Of a DNA stretch of 64,000 bases, positions 10,971-23,400 are shown in pieces. Position 1 is the first letter of the stretch; every line of letters begins with the position of its first letter. This stretch comes from Ixodes scapularis (lineage: Eukaryota > Arthropoda > Arachnida > Ixodida > Ixodidae), in contig NW_024609884.1 of the NCBI RefSeq assembly GCF_016920785.2, positions 32,656,080-32,720,079 on the forward strand, given 5' to 3'. A program made the translations under genes and the position numbers. The notes below the pieces were generated by a model. It searched no databases. It was given only the letters and a program-made list of their open reading frames with translations, and had not been told where the DNA came from.

Positions 10971-12091
10971 ATGGCCAGCACGCAGTTTGCGGCTCCGTAC
11001 GAGCATCTTTACTTCCCAGTTGCCAACCCACGCGTTGACCCGGTCGAAGGTATATACATTTTCTGTGTACTCTCGTCCCCAGCCACCTAATAGGCGTGTC
11101 CGGTATGGACGACGAAAAAATAATCCAACGTTTCAACCTGCAAATAGTAAAAAAAAATAAAGGGGAGGCAAAACGAGAAAGTGTGACGGTGACGTTTATA
11201 TCCCAAATGCCTTCTATTGGCGTGGCGAAGGCAAAACAATGTTTTCGCCCATACTGGAAGTGACGTCAATTCAAGATGGCAGCGCACTTGCAGAAAAGGT
11301 CTATACCCATAGGCAGTGGCCCCCTCCAGCCGCTTACAACAGGCTCTGGCGGCTTCCATCTGCCAGACCAAGCCAGTCCCGACAACCGGGAAGCACACTT
11401 GAGCGGCCTCCCAGCGACGTCCTTGATATCCGGGCTCGCTGGAGCTCACAGCCCACGCACGTGGCCCTGGTGCACCCCGCGTGCGCACTGCTGTTTCCCT
11501 GACCAGGTGGCGTGTCGGCCGTGGCCGTTATCGGCCGACCGCCATGGTGCGGGGCCAGACGGTCTCTTCCCGAAACCCGGCGACGTGCTCTGGGTCGCCG
11601 ACGGAAGGTCGTCCGTCCGATCGCCCCCGTGTCGCCGGAGCCCCGATAAAAGCAGGCGGGGACGGCGCTGCGATCGATGACGGACGGCGCCGGCGAGTCG
11701 GGCCGCGGCTCGAGCCCCGCGCGCTCTACTGTCGGCCGCCTGACTGCCTGGCTGGCGTCGCTTTTTATGGGCCGCTTGATTATAATTTCCTATGCCTGTT
11801 TAAGGGACTCATTATCCTGCCTCCGCGGTCAATTTGGCAGCGATCCGCTTCGGGGGACAAAGGGAGACGCGAGGTCCTCCGTCCGTGCTCTGCCTGCGCC
11901 GAGATAGGCGCTCGGATTGCATAGGACAGGCTCCTGATCGCGGCGCGCTCTGCTTGCGACGCGAAGGAACAACAAATCGGCACTGCTGATTGCAACAAAA
12001 AAAAGAACGCGGCTGGTTTTGTCGAGCGAATTGACGCGTGGAATGCGCGTTTGGTCACACCAGGTGGTGGGTTGTCGAGCAGCTGTGAAGT
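10971..12091. other. GC-rich stretch, no supported gene
   Basis: CpG-rich sequence, especially 11430-11930, gives several long overlapping frames on both strands, as expected from few stop codons at high GC. A CRE-like GTGACGTCAATTC occurs at about 11261. No domain or conserved coding pattern was recognised. Confidence 0.4.
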
Positions 12092-12245
12092 GAGCAGGGA
12101 GTCGAACCGGTCGTTATCTCGGTTCGGTTCTGGTTCAGTAGGTTTGCATTTTGTTCCGGCTCGGTTCCGGTTCAGTGATGAATTGGAAATACTGGTTCGG
12201 TTACCGGTTCTACCAAGCGCGAACCGATTGATACCGATTCTTAAA
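12092..12245. repeat. Degenerate GGTTCGG / GAACCG array
   Basis: Words such as GAACCGG, TCGGTTCGGTTC, GGTTCCGGTTC and GAACCGATT recur over about 150 bases in both orientations. This is the same style as the subterminal arrays of the hAT-like elements at 5.0 and 7.8 kb. A matching far end was not found. Confidence 0.55.
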
Positions 12246-15200
12246 ACGAAAAGTTAATAGCTCCATCTCGTTAAGAAGAAAAAATATGTTCAACACCTTG
12301 TCATCTGCATGAAAAAAAAAAGAAGTCAGAAGTTGTGTTGCGGAAACGAGGAAAGTTTTAATTCACGTCTTAAACGTTCTGCACTTAGATAACAGTTTTT
12401 TAATGAACCCACACTAGCCAATTGGCTATGGGTCAATTTGTCTTTTCAAGTATTTGCGTGTGCTTTCTGAGAAATAAAATAAAGCTAAAAAAACTGAAAA
12501 TAAATACTATGCGCTTAATTTCGTTTTGTGGCCTTGGCTTTATCGAAAACACCGTTCTACGCAAATTAAGTGGTCATACAGGCGCTTAGAAACAGGACCG
12601 AAAAGTAGAGTACTCACATTTGAAGTAAATCGGCCGGCACGCACAATGACACCATGATGGTAGCACGCACCGTACTCGAAAACTATCTGCCCCGCACTTC
12701 CCGAACGCCTTGCTCGAACGACTGAGTTCAAGAGGAGAAAGACAGTGAAGGGAGTTCTAAAGAATATAAACAAGGCCATAAAATAAAACAAGCAACATGT
12801 TGCATCTGAAAAAAAAAATTAAAAAATTAAGCAGCGTTTAGGGTTTTAGGCTGCTCCGGGCGATTGGCGTCCCGGCGACCGGCGCCACAATGCCGATCTC
12901 GCTCGTCGCGGCTTCGCCTCTTGGCGTCTCCAGATTTTGCTACCGCGGAACAAACACGCCGACAACCATCAACGTTTTGTTTTTAGTTTGATGTTTGCTT
13001 TCTCTTTCCTCGCGGAACATTGCTTAGCAGCAAGAAGAGAAGCACACACATTCATACACACACCCAAGGAATAGCGTTTAGCCTACGAGCCTACGAGCTT
13101 TTTAGCCTATACGCTACGAGGTACCCGCGCGAATCCATAGCTGGTAGGTTATAACGTGACTCCACGTCGGACCGCCCAATCGGAAGGGCAGCTGACACCA
13201 TCCAAGCAACGAATTGGCTCGGGTGGCTCGTAGCGTTTTTTTGCGGTCCATGGTAAAGTGAAACAGAGTATAGAAGAGTCCGCCACCGCGCAAACTCGCC
13301 GTCGCCAAGTCGTGCTGCACTTAGATGGGAAATGTTTGTTTCATTGAGAATGGCTTAAGTGAGAAAGGGAGCACTACATATTTAGGTCGAATGTGATTTA
13401 GAATGCATATAATTTGTCTTAAACTCACGTCCGCGAGCGGAATTAATGCTGCGTTTGTGAAAAAACAATAGATTGTCCAAACCGGATCAAAAGATCCTAA
13501 GTGCCAACGCAATCTTTCGTTTTCAACGTGACATTTCAATCGTGCCTTGAAAATTTTCCATCTCCCGTTTCCTTTTCGCGCGTCGAATTCTGTCACGTTT
13601 TCAAATTCAAGACGTACCAAACTGCGATATTTGGTGTGTAGTATATAGGAGTATATAGATGAGTAAAATTACCTTTTGTGCCTCGCAGACAGAGGAAGAG
13701 GCACGTACAGATGGCTATCAAGATGAAATCAGTTGTTTACAGACGAATCCGTTTCTTTCCCTTTTTTTTTCCCAGGCGCTTTTCTGACACGTGTCGTGAA
13801 AACTTTCTGGGCTTGCAGTGTGCGCTGCAGTGGAGTTCGGTCCGTCCGCGTGCAACAAAATGGTGGTATGGTGGCGTCCTCACTCGTACGAAAGCGCACG
13901 CTCAAATGCTCCCCCACCAGCTCTGTCCTCCACGCGCGTTATCGCGTAATCTGCACAACCCATCGCACATACGGCACATACGGGGAGTTTGCGCCAAGAG
14001 GTGATCGTCCGTTGTCGTCAAATAGGGATGATTATTCCCTAGCCCGTTCATAGTTTTCAACAAAAACCCGCACGAAAAAAAAAAAGGAGTTGTACAAAGT
14101 GAATAAAACAAAATGTTCCTCTTCCTGATAACGGCGTCGAAAGGCAGTTAGAGCGCGTTTTAATTGCGTCCACGACGTGATTGCAGGCTCAAAAATAATT
14201 TTCGCCGTGTCGTCCCCAATTAAGGACTAGCGGTGCGAATGAAAAATAGGGAAGTAAGGAAAAAGCCGGAGGTTGAAAGTGGGGAATGCGCGACGGGAAG
14301 AAGATAAAAAAAAATGGTCCGTCCACCATTAACGCGAGCATATTCTCACTTGGCGCCGTTTTCGGGGCCCCGGCCGTTGCCGCGCACAACACACAAAAGC
14401 ATAAATAACCCCAACTGCTGGCTGGCGCCCGGGCCCCCTCGCGGAACGCCAGACAAAAATACAAATGGCGCATACTGCTCGTTTGGGAATTCTGCAAACC
14501 GCCGTCTAACGTCTGCAGGCAGGATTTCCTTCGGGACGGGGGATGGCAAGGCTTGCGGATGCGGCTGCTACAAGCGCACTGTGCGCCCGGGCGGGAAAAA
14601 TAGCGCGCCATTTTTAACGGCGCTTTTCTCCGCTTTTGGGCAATGCTTGCCGGCGTGTTTGTGGACACCATCGCTACTGGCCCGTCCCTGGGGATTAGGG
14701 GAATTTGGGGTTGCCGCCGCGACCCCTTTTCCAATCTCACTTCCGTTCATTATTCTCTTGCGAAAACCCTCTCTTTACCCCATCCTCTTCCCCTTTTTTC
14801 CGGATTTGCTGGCGTAATTCGCTTTTGCTGGTTTTTCTACCGCCGAGTCTTCTTTGTGCTTCGTCTAAAAAGAAAGTTGGTAATTAATTTCTGTTGTTTG
14901 CGCATGACGCCACTTGGCTAGACTCTATAGATTCACTCCTGAGCTGACAGTGGCGTGGGAGGTGCGCCTGCTTTGCGGACTAATCAGCCGTCAGCTTCAC
15001 AGACCGTGACAGCGTAATACACAACTAACTCTGCCGCGGATGTTGAAGCGTCAGAAACATTTACCTGAACGTCTCAGGAAATGCATCTCAAATAATAGAC
15101 GAAATAATTAAACGAAGCAATAATTTATTGGGATAAGGGACTAATTAACCTCGACGCTCAGGATTGATTGATTGAGAACACGTTTAGTGAGAGGACAAAA

Positions 15201-17485
15201 AGGGCGGGGAAATCTTATGTGGCCTGGAAGACGGCCTGGGAGGGTCAGATGTGGGCCTCAACACCCGTGTCATGGACATAGTTCGAGAAGAGGCGGAGGA
15301 TGGTTTCCTGATCCGGAGGGAATCCTCTGGCAAGGCACCAGGCTTCAATGCCGTCGTCTAGGTATACCTAAGGTCCGAAGATGTTGGGGGACTACATATA
15401 AAACGCTGACGATTTGGGTGCTGTTCGATGCCACGCAATTAACGCACAGGGCGACGGAGTTTAACGCTGTCCACATTATGCAATATTTCGGAAAAATGGG
15501 TGGACAATGCCGCACAAGCCCACTCCCAAGCACTCCCAAGCACCAAAGCGAAATGCTGGCATCGCACATGTTCTTTCGAAAGAGTTACGCCGTGTGAAAC
15601 GGATTTCACACTCCTGTCTGGCCTGATTAAGCTTAGCGAATGACTCGAAGCAAAGTTAGTTCGACACTGAAGCGTCTTGTGCTACCTTTCGGAGGGTTGT
15701 AGAAGAGGGGTATAGGGAGTATTCACTGGCGGCCATATCCGTGTGCGCTGCTGCTGAGCGCGTGCTGACGGCGAGCTTCCGCAGTCCTTTTGGAGCGTGT
15801 ATTTAGCACCATCAAGGCTGCCGGTCTTAGCAGGCTATTAATGTGAGCTCGTTCTGAGCATGCGCTCTAAACATCGCCCTCAAATATGGCGTCCAGTGAA
15901 TGCCTCCTATACGCAGGAATAGTTGACTTCCACCTGAACTGGAGCGCAACCCGCGCCATCTAGGCGACTGGTGGCCGCTGAAAAAAATCCACCTGGTCAG
16001 GAAATCATTATTATACTTCCCGAGCCACTATCTGTGGGATCATTATGTGTAATAATTATACCTAGGGTTATTATATCTAGGGGAGGGCTGGCACATATAC
16101 TTGAGTCTAGAAAGCCGCGAAAAACAGTAATGCCTGAAGTGCAAATCTTCCGATTGCTGACATATTTGTGTTGGCGTACTTCCCACCCCAGAAATAAATG
16201 GCTCATATTTTTTTTTTTGTAAACATACATTTATATATGAAGACTCCTAATTTAATTTATGCTAGAGTGTGGCATGATGCGAAGAATCGCCTCCATGCCC
16301 GGTACTGTATTTCGTAAGTCTGGCCACCTGTGTTCCAGCATCTCATGTGCGGGACCGGACAGGCGAAACAGAGGAAAATTGGGACCTCCTCCGCATGGCT
16401 CCGGCCCAAAGTCTCCACCCTGTCCACCAGTGGGCGCCCGGTGCCGGGGTAACACCGACTAGGTTTGAACAGAGAAAAATTGGCGGCTCCCTCGCCGGGG
16501 GAACGAGGCAGGGGGGGGGGGGGGGGGGGGGGGGGGGGGAAGGGTGTTTATGGTTGTTTTTTTTCCCCGATTATTTAAAGGTCATTTTGGTGATATTCCA
16601 CACCGCCTGGTGAAAGTCATGAAATTGCAGAGGGTAAGCAAATTTGCGAAGGGAAGAAATCATAATTTTGGTTCTTAATTTCTAGGCTAGGTGGTGCAAG
16701 CTACCGCCTGTTATAAAGGGTACAGCCGTTAGCATCCATCCATCTATCAATGTGCTAACGAGTAGTTTTCGGTGGCCGAAGCTCTCTTCATCAGCATGTA
16801 TATTGGACGGATACCCGATATGTTTATGCAAAACGCATATGCGAATATTTTCGTAGCTTTTGAATAATTCGGTTTCTTATTTAACGCTGGAGAAATAACG
16901 CCGTTCAGGCTCCCGCTTCCTTGCCAAATTTCGTTCTATGTTTGCCCGAATAAAACTAAGCGACCCCATTTTATTTTCATGTGTCGGGAGAAATGATTTG
17001 AGGCAGGCAAGTTGGCTTAAAATGTTCAATCAAAGCGGCATACTGGATGATAATTTCTTTTGTAGGATGGCTGGCTTAATCGACTGGGTTTATCAGCATA
17101 TCAGTGTGACTTTCCTCTCTAATGTGCTGCTCTATGACATTAAACGAGCCATGAGACGATTTCTCTACTTTCGTTAATGACTACCTAGAATCCCTCCCTA
17201 ACGTTACTAATTGAATAAAGTTATTGCTCCAGTTTTTCTTCGTAAAAAATGGCACTCGCCACAAAAAAAAAAAATAAAAAAAATATCGACAAATATGAGC
17301 ATCGTTTATCCCCTCAACTCGGAGCCAGAACAAGCGGCCACGTGGCCTGGTGCCCATCTTATGCCTCCAACGTTAAAGGAGCTGTGCAACGATATTCAAT
17401 TGGAATGTTTTTCACTTGACACGAGCTTACTGGCACACCTGGGACTCAAGGATACTCACACGCAACGCCATTGGCCAAGAAACTC
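12246..17485. other. No supported gene; G29 run and LINE-tail-like fragment
   Basis: Several open frames overlap on both strands (for example around 14.2-14.8 kb) without any recognisable domain. At 15163-15600 the - strand ends in a short TCAA-type repeat (TCAATCAATCAATC), which resembles the 3' tail of a LINE or SINE, but no RT motif precedes it. A run of 29 G occupies 16511-16539. No RNA gene or element termini were identified with confidence. Confidence 0.4.
16511..16539. repeat. Poly-G run of 29 nt
   Basis: Uninterrupted G29. Other long G or C runs occur at 26255-26280 (G26), 39057-39083 (C27), 40304-40327 (C24) and 5492-5508 (G17). Lengths may be imprecise because such runs are error-prone in sequencing. 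Confidence 0.8.
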
Positions 17486-18310
17486 CTTTGTTGCGGTGTA
17501 ATTTCAAGGACAAAAGCAATCATTTTCATTCAATCTCTCCTTTGCAAAATTTGATGACGTAACTCGGGGATCGCAGTACACCCAAGTGACGATATTTGAA
17601 TGCGGTTCATAGATTGGACCCGAGCATTGCGTGGGCACTCGACTTGGGCTCGTGACAATTGCTAGCTCGAGAAGCATTCGGGTTGTGACCCGTGTCCAAT
17701 CGCTGCAACGACGACAACAGCCGAGCCATAACAATGCCTGGAACTCAGCGCGTGTCCTGCGCTTTGCCAACCCCAGCGCGTGGCTATGATCAACACTGGC
17801 GGCATATAATCGGCTCCAGATCACGTGGCCGCTTGTTCTGGCTGCGAGTTGAGGGGGTGAACGCTGCTCGTTTTTCTGAAATTTTTTTCTGGAACTTCTA
17901 TTGCGTGGGGTGAAAAACGAACGCGTGTTTCATAGGTCATTGACGTTAGAGATCCGTTTTAAGCGGTATTTGCGCACAGTACAAAAATTGTTGCATCGCT
18001 CCTTTAATCATAGCCAGGCGCTGGGGTTGGCAAAGTAGAAAGCGCGTGCTGAGCTCCAGGCATTGTTAGAGTTCGGCTATTCTCATCACCGGAGCGGTTG
18101 GACACGAGCCACTACCCGAGCGTCAGCCGAGGCATTGATTGTTATGAGCCGAAGTCGAAGGCTCACGCAGGTCTCGTGTCCAATCCATGAGCCACGCTCG
18201 ACTGTCGTCAGGCGGGTGGTTTCTATCCCACAACTACGTCATCAAGCTTATCGAAGGCAAGACTGAAAGAAATAGTCCCTTTTTATCCTCGGAATTTCAC
18301 CGCGACAAAG
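17486..18310. repeat. Long foldback element with ~300-bp arms
   Basis: 17486-17790 is the diverged reverse complement of 18005-18310. Paired landmarks include CTTTGTTGCGGTG / CACCGCGACAAAG at the tips, GATGACGTAACT / AACTACGTCATC, and TTTGCCAACCCCAGCGC / GCGCTGGGGTTGGCAAAG near the loop. About 215 bp lies between the arms. No open frame of note and no certain target duplication were found. It is a non-autonomous foldback or long-TIR transposon remnant. Confidence 0.75.
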
Positions 18311-18997
18311 AAGCTTCTGAACCAGTGACGATCTGTGCGAGTATTCACCTTTGCAAATGGGATCCTGGCTTAACCTCAAGCCGCGCGCTGAGGTGAGGCG
18401 GACCTACTCTCTACAGCCAGGACGTTCGCTCATTGTCATGCAACTGCAAAGCGTATTTTGCGAAAAAGGAACATCTATTTTAAAGAATACGAGAATAAAA
18501 AACAGAAGTAACCTTTCTTTGATTTGGGAACGTTTTTAGCACGTGCTACAAGACTATTTCCATCCTAACTAAAACCAAAACGAAATTAGAAATGCTTCCA
18601 AATAATGTAAGCGGAAAGGACGTCAGGAGCCGCATGGTCATTGCATCAACAATGGCTGCGCTCGCGGCATCGCTGGCTTCCATGACGTGCTGAAACAGAG
18701 GCTGCGATCGTTATATCAGCATCAACCCTTAAACATTGCCCCTCCTACAATATATTATGCTACGATTGTGGGGTACCTCACCCTGCGTTCCGGAACAGTG
18801 AGTGCGTCGCTAACGCTGGCCATCGGCGATGCAGCAGGCGCCGCCATCTTGTCCTTGCCCACCTCAATGACGTGCCGCTAGCGCAGCTCAGCATGGCGGA
18901 AACGTTACGTGGCGCTAGCATCGCTCAAAATGGCAGCGCACCGGAGCCTTTCTTGCAAACGTGTATACTTATGCCGGACTAAGACCAGTACGCCTCT
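18311..18997. other. No supported gene
   Basis: Short frames only. The last part (18590-18950) is rich in ATGGC and GACGT words of the type seen in other dispersed repeats of this window. Confidence 0.4.
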
Positions 18998-19761
18998 GCA
19001 AACAATGTTACTCGATCAACTGAGTTGGCAAACTCTTACGGAGTGCGCGATCCCTTCTCGTACCCGTCAGCCGGGCTAACGTAGAGTTCCTGTATAAGGC
19101 TCCCTACGGGAGCCAGAGTTGCACGTTCATCCCCGTAGCGCCGGCTCTCCTGCACGGAATTCGGAGTCTGCTCCTCACGTGACTGAATTCGGCGAATAGC
19201 GGCTCCACACGTTCGAGGCGCGCGGCGCGCTCAAAAGCATGGGGAACGTACGGCGGGGGGCGGGCAATGTCTACTTTCCTGCACGGCATTTGAGTCGGCT
19301 CCTCACGTGATCGGATCTCGGCACGTGGAAAACAGATGAGAAACTCAGGCTACCGTAGGGATCCTATACACCAACACAGTGTTTCCAAACAAGCCCTCTT
19401 TGCCCACAAGAGGTGTCGGCACTGCGCGTGCGCAGAAACCAAATTCGGGGGGAGTGAGCGTGTGCGCACGCGCAGTACCGACAGCAGCGCCACCGCAGTG
19501 GCATGACGTCAGTGAGTTATCTAGTCTATACAGGAACTCTATAGGGCTAACGCTGTTCGAAGCGCCAACCTTCTTGCTCGCTGCAACGCGTCTTGCAACA
19601 GCAGTTCAAAACACTGCCGCAGCGGGCAAGAAGGATGACGCTTCAAGCAGCATTTCCGAATCTGTTATCAGCCGAAACTGACGTGTGTCAGCACGTGTTT
19701 TAGAAGGGATCACGCTCTTCGTGGGAGTTTACCAACTGGGCTGATCGAGTAACGTTGTCTG
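18998..19761. repeat. Foldback element hosting a nested element
   Basis: 18998-19058 (GCAAACAATGTTACTCGATCAA... to GCGCGATCCCTTCT) is matched on the opposite strand by 19702-19761 (AGAAGGGATCACGC... to GATCGAGTAACGTTGTCTGC). The arms are about 60 bp with a handful of mismatches. The interior is interrupted by a second element at 19082-19543. True outer ends may lie a little beyond these coordinates. Confidence 0.6.
19082..19543. mobile_element. Small TIR element with 9-bp flanking repeat
   Basis: The ends read TAGAGTTCCTGTATA and TATACAGGAACTCTATA, a 15-bp perfect inverted repeat. Both flanks carry GGGCTAACG (19073-19081 and 19544-19552), compatible with a 9-bp target duplication. The duplication length would fit a Mutator-like element, but TIRs this short are not typical and no transposase is present. 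The right end has two extra bases (TA) before the flank, so the exact boundary is uncertain by two. Confidence 0.65.
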
Positions 19762-20025
19762 CGAAGTCATGAACATATCCTACGAACGTGTACGAACGTC
19801 AACTCTGATCAAAGCAAAAACTTCGTCGCACCTGTAATTCAAACCAAGACGAGAAGCGAGCGACGTATGCTGATGAGGTCGATTATTGTAGCGATATATA
19901 TACGGCAGAAAAAACATACTTGAAACGGTTGTTTGGAGTTTTATAACATATTATTTGTAAAGTTCGTCGACGTTTAGGCCTGAAACAGTCCTTTTTCAAG
20001 ACATATACATATATATATTGCATGC

Positions 20026-20113
20026 TCCGGAGTCTTTATAAATATTGAGAAAACACACACACACACACGTACACACGTGTGTCTGTGTTCTCAATATTTA
20101 TAAAAATGCCGGA
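20026..20113. repeat. Hairpin around a CA/TG microsatellite
   Basis: TCCGG..TTTATAAATATTGAGAA, followed by an (AC)n run, is mirrored by (GT)n, TTCTCAATATTTATAAA and CCGGA. The unbroken core stem TTATAAATATTGAGAA is 16 bp and extends through the ACACAC/GTGTGT pairing. Likely a tiny foldback repeat. No gene. Confidence 0.65.
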
Positions 20114-22161
20114 ACGCTTTTTTTCTTTTTTTTTTCTTGTGGTGCTTTGGCTGGGTTTCTGGCGTATCAAGACGAAAGAGGGAAGTGGTGTGCCCTTCTC
20201 GTGAGCTGGCATTGCACCTCTAGCTACGCTAGTTTAATTGTTCCCATGACAACGGAATAACGTTGTCCGGGGCGCCGCAGAGTCGGCTTTGGCGCCCGGT
20301 AGTTAGGACTCAGCAGAGCGGCTTAGGCCTCCGAGGCATTGCGGGAGACCCCCCAAATGCCCCGTTCACGTCGTTACGCCCGAGTCCCGCAGTGCCTGCG
20401 ATCGGTCCCCTCGTTGCAGGGTATTTTGACCGGCTTCGCGCGGATCCCGTGCCGCCGGTGCCTGCCTGCTTGCCGCCGGGTTTCGGTATCCTCTCGTTGG
20501 TCGCCTTAATGGGCTCAGACGGTGTGCGCTTGCTTGCGCACGCCGCTACGTCACACTCGTTAAGGGTTGCAAGCAGCGATCCCGGGGCTCGAGCTGCCGC
20601 AAGGGGCCCGCCGAACTGAACCGACGTCCTCTGTCCATTTGGCGCGTCTCCGAGGCTGTCGGGGGATGCCGCCCTCTGGCCATCTTTCGCCCCGCGCGAG
20701 TGACCGAGCTCTCTTTAATAGCTGTGCCGTAACAGACGCGCGGTCGGGTTCCGTGCCGAGGGAACGCGTCCGAATTATGCCAGCTCGGAAATGTTTACGG
20801 AACTGGGAGTGCAATTGCCTTTGACGCGGAGCGGCCCCCAGGCGGTGTCATTACTCTGTACTTTCTCGAGCCATTAGGTTCTCTTACTTCGCGCGAAACA
20901 TTTTTTTTTTTTTTGGTCTCGCGCGTCTGCCCTTTTCCCGACGTCTCCTCCCCTCGAGCGCCGCAAGGGTCGCAGTGTCTGTCCCCTATATAGGCCAACG
21001 TCCTGTTCGCGCTTCTCTGAAGCTCGCGTGCGCCGCGTCGTCCCCATTCCGTCGCTCTAATTCATAGCGATCCCGAACTCGGGTTCCAGCTCCGGCAAGA
21101 CGCGACGTCGCGATGTGGTGCTGCGACGGGCGGACGTTGCTCAGCGCCACCACAGTGCGTCGACATCGGGTGACGTCAGGCGCCCCGGGCGGCGCCATCT
21201 AGCATCGATTGTGGGAGCTGTTTCCTCGTTGTCATTGATTGCGACGATTGTGCCGGGTGAATATGCCGCGGCGGCCGGCGGACTGCGCTTCCTTTCAAAC
21301 GCGCTTGCCGCGGTTGTCATGGTTACCATTCGGGGAGCGAGAAACAGCGTTGTTTAGACAATGTTTTTCTCGTTTTTTTTTTTTTTTTTTTTTTTTAATG
21401 GTGGTAAAGTCGTTGTCCCGGAGCTGTTGGTGACAATATTGATACGTTTTGGTTCGATATGGGGAGATTAGAAACATTGTCGCACGACCTCTCCTGGAAA
21501 GCCTTTGTGTGTTCTGCAGCAGCTAGCTTGTCCGTAGTCCAGCGTCGGGAAATCGGTACTCATGCATACAGAAAGTGAGTTTCCTAAACGTCGCTCCCCT
21601 ATTTGCTTCTTGCCAAGTGTAATGAGGAGCAAACCTAAATTACTATTATTTCTGAGGAAATGTTTGCCCGATCTGTTATTGTATTTTAGTTGCTCCTTCC
21701 AGTGACTATCAACTGTTCAAATAAAAGGCCGCTGCCCTTTTTAGAATTCGTGCGTGTAGGGCGTACGGCCTGCCCTGCTCGCTTTCGAAAGCGACGAACA
21801 CACCTATGCTGGACTGTGGACATATCACACTAAGCTGTGAATTTGCAAATGTTTTATACTCCAAAATGTGACCCTTTCATTCACACTTTTAAAAGCGAGA
21901 ATAAAACAGAAAACACACGGATCCCGGCCGCCCCAGCTGTTTCAACCGTTCCAGTATTTTCAGCGCTATTCCGGCCGTCCGGGTCATGATAGTGCGCACA
22001 ATAGACCGACCTCACGAGGAGTTGCGCGACGCCACCGCTGCCGCGGTGCATTCTGGTACCTGTAGTTCTCCCCAGTTTTCCGGCCGCGTCGGCGCGCATT
22101 ATACGCCCGGCGTTTGGAAATTTCCGAGTTAGCACGAGTCTTTTACCCAGGTATACGCCTC
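20114..22161. other. GC-rich stretch, no supported gene
   Basis: CpG-rich from about 20260 to 21340, with overlapping frames on both strands that have no recognisable domain. A CRE-like GGTGACGTCAGG occurs near 21170. A T22-type run sits near 21375. The composition would suit a promoter or CpG-rich repeat, but no transcription start, exon or KLF-like first exon could be seen. Confidence 0.4.
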
Positions 22162-23400
22162 GCAAGTGGGCTCATTTTCGTCTTCTGCGCATGAGAAAGG
22201 AAGTAGCGGTGACGTCAGAATGCCGAGCCCTGATTGGCTGATCGCGACCCCCTATCTGAGCGTCGTCTGCTCCTTTGCAACGTCGTCTGCTCGCAACGTC
22301 GTCTGCGTCTGTCTTATCTTTCCTGCGACTTTCGGAAGTCAAGCGAGCTCGACTTCGCCTTTCAGAGAGGGCAGACGAAATAACTCGAGCGGTACGTTGT
22401 TTTTGTCTAACAACTAGCAGACGCGCATCAAGAAGGGAAGTCAAAGGACTCACTGGCGAGGTCCCGAGGCGCCGAGGTTTGTTTGCTAAGAACCGAGAGG
22501 TGAGCGTGTTAGTGTCCGCAAGTTCCCTCCCAAATACTTTTTCCCTCCTTTCGTGTGCGGCGAGACACCTCATTCTTTAACGGCGTCGGCGGGTTGGCGC
22601 AGTTAACGTCGTCTGCTTTACGTAGCCATGGCTGATTTACCTTTCCTGCGTCTGTCGGAGATTCACCGCTTTTTCACCGGCGAGAGTCACCGTTGCCTCG
22701 GGAAACAAAGAGATAACAAGAGGAAGAAATTGACCTCTTAATATAAAATTGAGGTCAGCGATCAAGGTATAATACGGGAAGGGTTCACAAGGGTCGCCCG
22801 GGCATATTCCATTCAGCACGTATGCCGGTCGTGGGTCGCCGAGTCGCGGAGTGCCTGCTAGGCCTAACTGCCGTACTCCCTAGGTCGCGTTCGGTGGAAT
22901 CGTGGCCGTTGGAGCTTTTCCTGGGTGTTTCTGGATCCAGCGTTCTTGTTCGTCGTGGTCTGTTTCAAGTATTTTTTACTTTTTTCTTGCTGCTTGAAGT
23001 CGGTACACGTGAGAAGCGCACGTAGAAAAATAAACGTCCGTGGGCCGTCGCGACCGCGACGCTGTCGGCCATGCTGATTTGATCGTAAGAAGTGCGTAAG
23101 ACAGCTTCGGAGCTGTCGTGGGATTTTGTCGTAACCTGCGCAAAACTTACGAAAATTTCGTTTCGTGAATACGAATTTGTTCTTAAGTTTTGTCTTACGG
23201 ACATTTTTTGCGTAAGATCGTTCCGTGGCCTCTGCACTTCCGAAAGTCGCAGGAAATTCAAGAGAGACGCAGACGACGTACCGAGCAGACGACGTTGCGA
23301 AGGAGCAGACGACGCTCAGATAGGGGGTCGCGATCAGCCAATCAGGGCTCGGCGTTCTGACGTCACCGCTACCCCCTGCGCAAGAAGCAGACGAACTTGC
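22162..23400. mobile_element. Foldback element with GCAGACGACG arms
   Basis: 22162-22339 and 23236-23400 are inverted copies with very high identity over GTAGCGGTGACGTCAGAA, CCGAGCCCTGATTGGCTGATCGCGACCCCCTATCTGAGCG (quoted in parts), the CGTCGTCTGC triplicate and CTGCGACTTTCGGAAGT. Between them are about 900 bp with no supported gene. The arms carry a CRE (TGACGTCA), an inverted CCAAT box (GATTGGCTG) and three or more GCAGACGACG words. More GCAGACGACG words recur at 24698-24728, outside the element. Confidence 0.75.

Noticed and set aside
14189..14817. Overlapping 167- and 183-codon frames on opposite strands
   Set aside because: High-GC sequence with few stops; no domain on either strand and neither is splice-bounded.
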